Assembly (NCBI GenBank): GCA_023205875.1
Contig: CP060761.1
Location: forward strand, 744,001 to 808,000
DNA length: 64,000 nt
Origin: Chloropicon primus
Taxonomy: Eukaryota > Chlorophyta > Chloropicophyceae > Chloropicales > Chloropicaceae
Reading direction: 5' to 3'
Position 1 is the stretch's first letter, and each line of letters starts with the position of its first letter. Position numbers and translations under genes: made by a program. Below are positions 40,701 through 52,700 of this stretch, in pieces. The notes below the pieces were generated by a model. The model was not told the DNA's origin, ran no database searches, and saw only the letters and a list, made by a program, of their open reading frames with translations.

Positions 40701-43700
40701 ACGAGACTCCACCGACCGTAGGGATGGAAATATCTTCTTTGCTGCTGATCACACGGAAGCTCAACTTGTCCACAAGGCATGGGGATGCGTCAATCTGAGA
40801 GGACTGAGTTACTCTTCCTACTTCAGTTGCACTACCCACCGCATGCAGACTCACTCCAAGGCTTGAAGTGCTCAGAATGCACGCCTCAACAGATGCTGGA
40901 ATGCGAGCTTGCAATTCAAAGCCATCACTGGAGGATGAGGTCACACTGTCCATCAAGTGCAAAGATGAGTCTATTTGAGCATGTGGTGTGGATAAGTATG
41001 GTTTTGCAATGTTTGCATATGATTCGAAGTAGGGTCCGCAGTTGAAAGCGATATCTGCACCGTATCTTGGATTTTCTGCATGAATCAATTGTGTGGGGGG
41101 GGTTGAAACGTGCCCATCCAGCAATGATAAATTGTGCACATGTTCATTGGATAGGTGTAGGATAACTTTTCCCGTGGCGTTTATGCTGATTGTGCATCGC
41201 GTTGCATATTTCATAATGCTCTTGCTGTTACATTCACCAACAGCAAAAAGTTCCATGAAATTGCAATCAGTCACTAGTGCAGTAGTAGAATACTCGAGAA
41301 ACGCATCCAATACTTCATGAACGATGGTAATAGCAGTGCTACAGGGCAGAAACTTTCTTCCGTGAAGCTCAGAAACCACTTCAGATACTTTGCTGACTTT
41401 CAGGTTTTCTCCTTCAACCAAAAGGATTCCTTCTGATGGATATCGAAAGCTCTGGAATACTGCACAAGTAAATTCTCCTCTGTTCAATGATTCTTTGGAT
41501 TCCTGCCAAATAGAATACTTCTTTTCGATACTCGAATGAAGCTGATCTTGGGCTTCAGAACACACAATGTGGGCATTTGTTCCTTGGAAAGCAAATGAAT
41601 TGATGCCAACACTCCTGGTGCGGTTGTCATTTTGGGGACATGAATATGTCTCCCTAGGCATAAGCATAAACTCGCTGGTGTCACTTGCAATCGAATCAAG
41701 CATATACGAAATATGGCGGTTCAATGTCCTCAAATGTGAAATTGGTAGGGAATGCTTCTTGAAAATGCTTTTTTGTGCAAGGTAGAACCCTGCAAGGCCT
41801 GCTGCAGCTTCAGCATGTCCTATGTTGGATTTGTCCGCTGAAATAATTTTGGGCTGAATCGCACTTTCTTGAGATTGCCGCGAAAAGTAGTCATGCAGAG
41901 ATGTGATTTCAATGGGATCTCCTAGTGCTGTTCCAGTGCCATGAAGGAAGATACTCATCAGATCGTTCGCGTCAATGTCTGCAAAGATGTGGGCTTCGGC
42001 AATGACAGCCTTTTGGGATGGACCGTTAGGCGCAGTAAGTGAGCTTGCCCTTCCATCCTGATTCACAGATGACCCTGAGAATAAAACAGCATTATCAACA
42101 ATTTCTTCTGATTGGACTATTCTCAAGCAAGTGCATGCCTCTGCCCTGACATATCCATCCGCAGTATTATCGAGAGCTTTACAACGCCCTTCTTCTGAGA
42201 GCAGGCTCGCAGCATCAAAAATCCCTGTGACCCATTTTGAAATCATAACATTCACTCCACTGCAGAGGGCAGAGGACATAGTTCCATGGAGGAAGTTTGT
42301 ATACGCCATGTGTACTCCGACCAAGCTTGATGAGCATGCCGTGTCAATACTAAGAGCTGGCCCATTCAAACCGAATTGGTAAGATAATCTACCTGCTGCT
42401 ACACTGAGCCCCGTACCAGTTGCAATGTACGGAGTCAACGGAAGCTTGAAATGCTGAATCAAAGCACTGTGATCGTGTGTTGCAATGCCAACAAATGATC
42501 CGCAAGACTTCCTAGAATCATCCACAAGACAGCTTGCAGAGAGCTTCAGAAGCAAGCGCTGTTGTGGGTCTGTAGCCATTGCTTCGCTCTTCGTGAAAGA
42601 GAATGCAGAGTAGTCGAACATGTGAACATCGGTCATGAAACCCCCAAAATTGTAGTCCAGTTTTGAACCATGGCCCTCGTTCGCATCCCATCTGTCTACA
42701 GGAACAAGACTAATTGCATCACAAGCAGTGCCTTTCCTAGCCTCACGAGCATAGGGGAGTTGAGATGCAATATCCACAATGTAGTGAAGGTATTCCTTTC
42801 TTGTCGCTCCTCTTGTGATTTCTTTGGCTTGAACTTGCACAGTAGTGTTCGGAGCCATGTAGCTGACAATAGCTGAGATGGATGGGTAGTCAAACACAAG
42901 AGTTCCAGGCAAGGCCACGCCAAGAACATTCTCTAAAGAATTTCTCAACTCCACGGCACCTAATGAATCGATGCCAGCAGCAACGAGCGGACTATCAATG
43001 GGCACCTGACTTCCAAGAATGCTGTACACGACATTTTGCACATCCTCCTGCATCTTTCGAATAGTCTGAGATGATACCATTTCTTCTTGAGGCTGCCTTG
43101 ATTTTCTTTCACCTTCAATGATCGCTTCAAAGCTCTCCTCTTCCTTTGCTGCTCGGCAGAGTTGTGGTTGAAAGTTCACAGCTTTTGAGAACTTTTTCCA
43201 CGTAATTGGTGCAACAGCGAAGACTGGGGAGATGGGAATGATGCATCTTTGTAAGAGCAGCTCGAATGAAAAGAGACCATCCATGGGATGCACTGGCGCC
43301 ATCCCCAAACGAAGCAGTCTCTCCTTCATGCCCATGCTTCTAGCCATACCGATGTTTCCCCAGGCTCCCCATTGAATGGAATAAGAGGATTTACCAAAAC
43401 TATGCGAGGATGTCATGTAACTATCCAAGTAAGCATTTGCAGCGCTATACGCAATTTGACCGGCGGAACCAAGAAGCGCGGCGATAGAAGAAAACCCTAT
43501 ATCTGTGTGTACCGCTAATGACCAGGACGTATTTGAAGCATTCTGCACACCCCTACATTTGGGAGAGAATACACTCATCACTTGATCGTACCTCTGCTGC
43601 AGTACTGTAGCATCGCGAAGGATCCCCGCACCGTGAAGCACAATCAACTCGTTTGTCTCGGTCTGCAAGAGAGGGGAGCTACAAAGGTTATCTTGGCAAG

Positions 43701-46700
43701 CAATGTTAGCTTTCATGAACAAGACTTCAGACTCCGAGTGAGACATTTCTGCTGCAGCTCTTGCAGACCTGGTATGACCAGACTGGCTGCCAAGAAGCAA
43801 TTTCTGCATTCCCTGAGCAATGCACCACCGCGCAAACAGGACACCGAGTGCTCCCTGACCGCCATAGATCAGACCATGAAGGTTTCTCAAATCATCTAAT
43901 GTGCGGTCGGCACAAATGACTGCCTTTCCAACAAATTTGCTATGAAGCAAAGTCTTGAACGCAGACGACACCTCCTTCAATTTATAAGAAGTATGGGATG
44001 AAGACTTGACTTTGCCTTCCGTCAGGAGAACCGCAAGCTGTTGCAAGCAGATCGAAACGAGTGGAAGTGAGTGGTAATGCATATTGTCGGCACGGGCAGC
44101 GCCAACGGATACCAAGTTCATACTGATGTCTTGCCGGTCCACTGGAGCACAGAAAGGGTGCCAGATATTTGTTTTGCTAAGTTCGACAAACATTCCTCCC
44201 CTTTCGAGAAGGGAAAGGCTCCCAGCCACCATTCCAGGGTTTGTGGCAAAGTTAATCACGCTCTGGATGCACCTTGATTGTTGCGATGCAATCTCGCTCA
44301 CAAACTTGGTTGACCTTGAGTCCATGACGCTCTGAATGGAAAGAGATCTTACGAATGTCCTTTTCAGTGCTGTTGAGCATGTTCCATAGACTCTGACGTC
44401 TGCCAACTTGCTCAGCTCGATAGCCGCAAGCCCAATGCCCCCACTAGCTCCATGAACAAGAATGGATTCTATCTTATCAAATCTTGAGAGCATGGCTTCC
44501 CAAGCTACTGCATTGGCTACGAATGCTGTGGGCAACATTGCAGCATGATCAAAGTTGCATGCAGGAGGGACGGGCGCAAGCAGAATACTTGGCGTGACAG
44601 CATTTGAACCGAGACCTCCAGAGCCAACACCCCCTGGGGTGAACCCAAAGACGGAGGAACCCAGGCAGAATGGATGGCCGCCATGCTGATTCACGTTGAC
44701 CACGGTTCCAGCTGCATCACCCCCGCACAAACCAGGGTCGTATCCTGGAGGGCCAGGATATAAACCAAGCACATTCAACAAGTCTCTGAAATTCAACCCA
44801 ATGCTTCGAACGCAAATTTCTACCGCGTTTTCATGCAATGCAACTGGTTGTTGCCTCTTTATCTTCAACGAGCTCACCAAACCTCTTGGAGCACTGTGAA
44901 CATGGTATGGAGGTGGGGTCCACTCGAATTTTCTCGAAAACATAAAGGGTGAGACTGCTGTTGACTGAAAGTTGTATTGCTCTCCGCCTGCCACGTCAGT
45001 TTCGGTAGGACACTTGCCGATCAAGTCCATTCCCCCGGAAACGTCTGATGAGCACTCGTAAATGTCTGGCATCCGGATACAATGGACTGACAGATTACCT
45101 TCCAAGCAAGAAGTCCTCATCATACTGCTCAAAGACTGGGCAGTGCAAAGTCTTTCCATGCTCACCGGGGCGAAATTTGGTGGCACAGAAGGCACAGAAA
45201 TATCAAAGCAAAATTGCTGAGACCTGACCTGCAGAGCTTGCAACATCAGAAGACACGATCCTCGGGTTTCCAAGCCTTGCTTTCCCTGGAATTTTTGCAG
45301 TACCTTTGATGGCTCCGAGTTGCCAACTTGAGAAGCTTCTGTTCGGTACTGTATGCAATACGTAACGTCTTCATCCTTGGCTTTTGAGCGAACAACCTTC
45401 CCCTCCATCTCAGAGGACTTTTCCTGCTTCACTGCTTTCAGATGAAGGTCATGACTAAATCCAACAAAATCACTTCCACGGGAATCGCATAGGTAGTGAT
45501 TAGTTGTAGAAGTCGATTCTCTTGAATTCTGAAACAAGGTCAAAAAGTCATATTGCGAGGCTCTGCTGCAGTCTGATCCCAGCCGCAAGTGTTCAAGAGC
45601 TACTGGAATCTTCAGACCAGACGAGTCCAAGGTCGAAATTGTCCGCAAAGCAGCTGTGTGCAACCACGCATCCAAATAATTTGCGTGAAGATTCACAGAG
45701 TCATTGTCTCCGCCCCCACACTCTTCAGCTTTACTCACGCATGCATGATAGTGGCTCGTTTCCGGAGGAGCGGGCAGAGATAGAGTAGGAGCTTCCACAA
45801 TCTTCTCAACTTCGAGAGAAGACTCACTCTTTCTCATTTTTCCGTCTGAGTGCCTGGTCTCGATTGCGCTGTCATTGTAAGATGATGCTACTGACCAAGT
45901 CCCAGTGCTTGCATTCACTTGAAACGAATACAGATGCTTGCCTTCATTGCCGGGACTACGACTCGCTTTGACAATCAAAGCAGACAAGATTGATGTTTCC
46001 ACGATGGAGTAACCTGATGCCTCCGATAGACAGGACAAACGGAGTGCGCCAGCAGCAGCTTCAAGAAAGGCTGCAGCTGGAATCACTACCCTCGAGAGAA
46101 CTATATGGTCGTAGAGATATGCGTTTCTGGCACAGTCGCCAAAGCCTAATTCAAATCGCAAGTCAGCCACGTCATGAGCGCGGACAGATTCCAAGAACGC
46201 ATGCAATTCTGGCGACACGTTCAAGACAAGCGCAGACTTGTCTATCGCTTTGCGTGACACTCCTTTCGCAAACAAAACACAAGATATCACAGCATGACTG
46301 TTCACACCTGTCATTCCAAACGAGCTTGTCCCAGCAATCTCGCTGTGGGCCAAAGATGTTGCAGAAAGAGGTGCCTTCGCAAGCGAGGTCCAGCCCTTCA
46401 AGGCCGAGGTGACATAAGGATTCATGTTGCGGAATCTAAAAGGAGCGCCGATGGACTTTATCAAAGCGAAGGAAGCCAAGAGCAAGCCAGCCAGACCTGC
46501 TGTGCTTTCAGTATGCCCTATGGAGGCCTTGCTCGATCCCAAGGCCAAGACGTGAGCATCAGGTGATTCGCCGCTACCAAACTTTGCGCTTTGCAGCATT
46601 CCACCAATAGCACCAACCTCGATGGGATCACCAAGACTGGTCCCCGTGCCATGCAGAGAGACGTAGTCGACATGCTGGGGGCTCTTCTTTCCTCGTTGAA

Positions 46701-49700
46701 GTGCACGCAATATCAACGATTGTTGCGATGGACCATGTGGCGCTGTGAAACTGCTCGATCGTCCGTCTTGATTGACTGCAGAGCCGAGAACAGCAACACC
46801 TGCCCCCGTATCACCAGAAGGTGCACCCATGTGGATGACTGCGAAGCCCTCCCCTCTACCATAACCATCAGCGTCGGCATCAAAGGTTTTGCAACGCCCT
46901 GAAGGGGAGAGTGCCCCAAGCTGGCAGAGCTGGACAACGGTGTCTGCCAAGAGTATCGCGTTCACTCCTGCAACAAGAGCGGATGGGCAAGATTCTCCTT
47001 GGATGTCATGTAACCCCAGGTGCATCGCAACGAGGGAAGAGGAGCAAGCAGTGTCCGTAACGATGCAAGGACCATTCAGACCAAATTGGTAAGAAACTCT
47101 GCCTACCAAGCTGCTTGCGCCGTTTCCTAAAACAGAATAAGAGTTCAGAATGGACAAGGATTTGACTATGGTAGCGTATTCTTGCCAACAGCACCCCGCA
47201 TAGACACCCACATTCAATGAATCTAATGAAAGTAAAATGCTGGACACTTGCTCAAGAAGGACGCGCTGCTGTGGATCCATGTAGATGCTTTCTTGCTTCG
47301 ACATGAAATACTTTTGGCAATCAAAATCGTACACACTCTCTGCGCTTGAAATAAAATTTGGGACCCAGAACGAATGAAGCTCTGCCATTTGTAATGCATC
47401 CCACCTGCGGTATGGTACATTTGCTTGAGTATCGTCAGATTGCATAGCCAGCCTTTCTACAAATGGCTCCTCAACGTTGCCCGAGAAGAGTTCTCTCCAA
47501 TCAAGGATGTAAGCCAGGGAATCTTTCTTCATATCAAGAGGAGGTCCCATGGCCATGGCCCGTTCTAGAGTCGATTCCTTGTCTTTCAGAGACTTCGCAT
47601 CATTCACATCAACAACGCCTAATATGAACTCACTCAAGAGCTCTACAGTTGAATAGTCGAACATGACTGTCGCAGGAAGCTCGACACCAAACGATTCGTT
47701 CAGGTTATTGCGCAGCTCAACAGCCTCCAGGGAGTCGATTCCAAGCTCCATCAACGGTTGGTTTGCCGGCACATCTTCACCAAGCATTTCCGAGATGAGC
47801 TTGCTCACAGTATCATCGACATGCTCCTTGATATTACTGGACTGGGCTGGGGGGGCTGCCTGTACGGTCGGCGCGACAGCGGCGGCGTCTCGGGCCTGGC
47901 CACGAGGCTTTAAACTGACGTCGTACTGGGAGTCTATTCTCCAGGACACTATGCTCGACTCTGGGAAACGAATGGAGTCCTCGCCACCGGCAAGCATGTA
48001 CGTTCTCTTCCCGTCGCTATCGACTTCCTCCAAGTAGTACCTTCCCTTCGTGGTGCTTTGCGAGATTGGTTTGATGCCGCACGAGGCGTGAACTCTTGCA
48101 AAGTTCTGGGTCATCTCAACAAAGTCTGAAGGAGGGACAAAGGTTCTCGTGTTCAGCCTTTCCTGAAGACTCCCCGTATCAAGGCCTTGGCGAACGTGCA
48201 GCACGTACAGAGATGACGCGTATCCCGATCCATAGGAGTACACCATAACCCTCTTTCCTGCGCATTCTTGGCCCGTGACCTGCATGAAGAGGGACGCAAT
48301 GTTGCAATACGCGGAAGCGGTGTACGGGTTGCCAATCCGCTCGCTCACAAAGAGACTATCCCCAACCTTCTCAGAAAAGATGTCTTGAAGCTGACTCACT
48401 TTGAACTTCTCGGATAGGAGCAGGCTCTTGAGCGCCTTCTTGACAAGTCTCGTGTTTGGAGAGTGGAATATCATGTAATCCATGGCTTCCACAAGCTTTT
48501 CTACGCCCAGCTTGCTGCGAAGGGCATTGAAACAGGTTTTGAACCCTTCCAAATAGCACTGCACAGAGTAAGGACCGTCCAGGTGGGCGAAAGGTTGGAT
48601 GTCTGCGACGGGTTTGTGGAAATCGTACGTGTCCTTCATGCACGTCGCCCGGGCAGGCTCGAGCACAACTCGTGCGTCTGGAGTGATAAGCATGGCAACC
48701 GCAGCGGCAGCTGACGAGAAGTGAAAGCGCGTTGTGTAGCTCGCGATGTCAGATGCCACTACTATTGCGTACCTGCCATCCCATGCCTCACTTTGCATCC
48801 AGGCTATTGAATTGAAGAAGGCCGCCGTTCCACCGTAGCAGGCATTTGTGTTATCCACGCCTTCTACGCTTGTGTTGCCCTTCTCTTCAAACAGCCTCAT
48901 CAAAAATGATTTGATAGACTTGCTTCTATCGACACAGCTTTCTGTGCCCACTTCCACCCTACCAATGGCGTCGTACGGAATCCTGTGAGATTCCATGAGA
49001 CCGCGAACGGCGTTGAGTGCAAAGGAAACAGAGTCTTCATTGTCATTGCAGCACGACAGGGCTTTCTGGCCCAAGCCATTCGTATACTTCCCCTCGCAGT
49101 TGTCATACTTCTCCAACTCTTGCTGAGAAACTGCAAACTCGGGGATGTACACGTAAATCCCACTGATGCCCACATTCGATGCCCTCGCTGGAGTCGTCAC
49201 CGACATCCTCCCGGAGAGAGGAGTCGACTTTGCAATTGCCTTGGGCTTGGACGCGGTTGGCAGCACTGATCCGATGTAGTCCTGAAGGGACTTCATCGTC
49301 GTGTAGTCGAACATGACTGTCGCAGGAAGCTCGACACCAAACGATTCGTTCAGGTTATTGCGCAGCTCAACAGCCTCCAGGGAGTCGATTCCAAGCTCCA
49401 TCAACGGTTGGTTTGCCGGCACATCTTCACCAAGCATTTCCGAGATGAGCTTGCTCACAGTATCATCGACATGCTCCTTGATATTACTGGACTGGGCTGG
49501 GGGGGCTGCCTGTACGGTCGGCGCGACAGCGGCGGCGTCTCGGGCCTGGCCACGAGGCTTTAAACTGACGTCGTACTGGGAGTCTATTCTCCAGGACACT
49601 ATGCTCGACTCTGGGAAACGAATGGAGTCCTCGCCACCGGCAAGCATGTACGTTCTCTTCCCGTCGCTATCGACTTCCTCCAAGTAGTACCTTCCCTTCG

Positions 49701-52700
49701 TGGTGCTTTGCGAGATTGGTTTGATGCCGCACGAGGCGTGAACTCTTGCAAAGTTCTGGGTCATCTCAACAAAGTCTGAAGGAGGGACAAAGGTTCTCGT
49801 GTTCAGCCTTTCCTGAAGACTCCCCGTATCAAGGCCTTGGCGAACGTGCAGCACGTACAGAGATGACGCGTATCCCGATCCATAGGAGTACACCATAACC
49901 CTCTTTCCTGCGCATTCTTGGCCCGTGACCTGCATGAAGAGGGACGCAATGTTGCAATACGCGGAAGCGGTGTACGGGTTGCCAATCCGCTCGCTCACAA
50001 AGAGACTATCCCCAACCTTCTCAGAAAAGATGTCTTGAAGCTGACTCACTTTGAACTTCTCGGATAGGAGCAGGCTCTTGAGCGCCTTCTTGACAAGTCT
50101 CGTGTTTGGAGAGTGGAATATCATGTAATCCATGGCTTCCACAAGCTTTTCTACGCCCAGCTTGCTGCGAAGGGCATTGAAACAGGTTTTGAACCCTTCC
50201 AAATAGCACTGCACAGAGTAAGGACCGTCCAGGTGGGCGAAAGGTTGGATGTCTGCGACGGGTTTGTGGAAATCGTACGTGTCCTTCATGCACGTCGCCC
50301 GGGCAGGCTCGAGCACAACTCGTGCGTCTGGAGTGATAAGCATGGCAACCGCAGCGGCAGCTGACGAGAAGTGAAAGCGCGTTGTGTAGCTCGCGATGTC
50401 AGATGCCACTACTATTGCGTACCTGCCATCCCATGCCTCACTTTGCATCCAGGCTATTGAATTGAAGAAGGCCGCCGTTCCACCGTAGCAGGCATTTGTG
50501 TTATCCACGCCTTCTACGCTTGTGTTGCCCTTCTCTTCAAACAGCCTCATCAAAAATGATTTGATAGACTTGCTTCTATCGACACAGCTTTCTGTGCCCA
50601 CTTCCACCCTACCAATGGCGTCGTACGGAATCCTGTGAGATTCCATGAGACCGCGAACGGCGTTGAGTGCAAAGGAAACAGAGTCTTCATTGTCATTGCA
50701 GCACGACAGGGCTTTCTGGCCCAAGCCATTCGTATACTTCCCCTCGCAGTTGTCATACTTCTCCAACTCTTGCTGAGAAACTGCAAACTCGGGGATGTAC
50801 ACGTAAATCCCACTGATGCCCACATTCGATGGCCTTGAAGGCAGGCTCTCAGTCTGGGAGTGTGCCTGGCTCTGGGATTTTGGCTTTCCGTGGATGAATG
50901 TTTGAGCTTGAATCCAGGCTTCTTTTCTTAGCACCTCAAGTCCTACGCGATGCCTGAAAATACTTGCGTACGCAGAAGGCCTATTGAACGTTCCCAAAGT
51001 ATTCCTCACAATCTCCTTTGCCTTGTCCAAGAGATCAGTCGAGTCGCTGTACACATGATTCACGATGCCAGAGTGCTTGGCTTCCTCTGCTCTTGCTTCT
51101 GAATTTGAGTACAACAAATACGCCAAGTCTCTCCAACCTGTCACTGACCTGTAGGTGCCAGTCATTCCAAGGCCAGGGGAAAGGGACAGGTGCAGGAAAT
51201 TGACCTGGAAAGAAGTCGTTTCCCGACAAATTCTCGAGTCGAACCACAATGAAAGACTGACGCCAGCCCCAATCAGCTTGCCTTGAACGGCAGCAAAGAG
51301 TGGTACCTCTAATGTCTGAATGCACGAGAAGCTCGTATAGAATGTGTACAGCATCAAGGCAAGCTCCGGCACCTCCTTCTGCATGAACGCGTGGTGCGAT
51401 TCTTCTCCAGAGAGTCTCCCACCTGTCGAAAAGTGTTCTGCAGAGCTCCAGATAATCACAGCACCAACGCTCGAATCACCATCCAACGTCTGGACAATGC
51501 TTTGGAATCTGGACGCAAAGGCAAAAGTAAGATGACGAGTCTTCAGCTCAATGCAGGCAATCGACCCGTCCATTTTCAACTCAATAAGACTCTTGTCCTC
51601 TTTCTCTTTGATATCGTAGCTACCAAAAATCAAGTCTGACATTATCAAAGAGGCATCTTCCACAGATTTGACAGGCAAGCTGTCCTTGATGATTGAGAGC
51701 AGCTGCTTTGGAGTCCTCTTCAACCGCATGAGAAAAGCTTTCTTCTCACTCACCCAATCGCTGCTCACGGTGAAGTCCACGAGACCGAGATTCACTGCTT
51801 CGAGGCTCCCGATCTGTTCGCCCGTGAGCATCAGGCGCCTGCACACGTGCTCTGGAATCCTCTGCTTTGCCGCAAGGGACACCATGCCTGGCACCAGCCC
51901 CCTCTTGACTTCCGGGAAGGAGAAGGTCGCCGAATCCTGTGCCACCACAACATCGGCGTATCCCAAGGCGACAAGGGCATCTGATGTCATAGCGCCTTTG
52001 CACACGACGATGAGAACGCCCTTGAACTGCATCAATTTGCGGATGAGGGACGTCTGCGCGTGGATGAAAGAGTATTTCGTGTCCTGCGGTGGCTCAGAGA
52101 AAGAGGTGAAATCGCCCTCCTTCGACGAGTTTTCAAGAACAAGGAGCCTTTGCTCACCTGCACTCGTTGCCACGTCAAGGACCGCAGCGATATTCCTCAA
52201 CACTGAGATCCTCTCCCCAAACGCGTCCACGGGGCACGATACATCAACGGTGAAGATGCTCGCAGAGATGCTGTCCGACTCCGTCACCGCAAAGGTAGGG
52301 GCGAAGTCTTCGGGCGACTGCTGTGAGCTCAGGTCAACGTCCCACACAGCTTCCATCAGTGAAGATGGCGTCAAAGGTTTCCTCATCATCTCAGTGGTAG
52401 CACTCGCGGCAAGATCTGGAAGTTTCCTGGCCCTGCTGATGGCATTCCTCAACGAGTTGTCTTCCACCGAAGTGATCACATTGTTCACCATTCCGAGATC
52501 GCACAAGCCGGCTGCACTCACGGGTTCACTCGCAGACAGACAGTTGTACAGTGCAGTGGTCCCCATTCGGTGATCCAGGCACTTCAACGTGATTGGGCCG
52601 AGTGCATTGATGCTGCTCATCTGTGACACAGGAAGAGCAGCATCCGAATATGCACTGACCCAATCGCATGACGATGTGATGCCCAAACCCATTGCGCTCA

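Larger units (their letters stand above)
11112..40968. repeat. Near-identical PKS module array, period 3,810 or 3,825 bp
   Basis: Seven full copies of a KS-DH*-KR-ACP unit (12410-39121), an eighth KS at 11112-12409, and a partial DH*/KR copy at 39907-40968. Marker positions of the same KS sequence lie at 12314, 16139, 19948, 23758, 27583, 31407, 35217 and 39026, with spacings of 3825, 3809, 3810, 3825, 3824, 3810 and 3809. The copies differ by only scattered single bases except for a segment from the KR active site to the ACP, which exists in two alternative versions. Confidence 0.95.

Noticed and set aside
11112-40968. Repeat array as a mobile element or satellite
   Set aside because: The period equals one PKS module with catalytic motifs in register; no terminal inverted repeats, transposase or target duplications are seen.
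47531-50839. HMG-synthase-like domains as a separate housekeeping HMG-CoA synthase gene
   Set aside because: They are in frame with PKS on both sides, each is followed by an ACP, and there is no start, stop or spacer.
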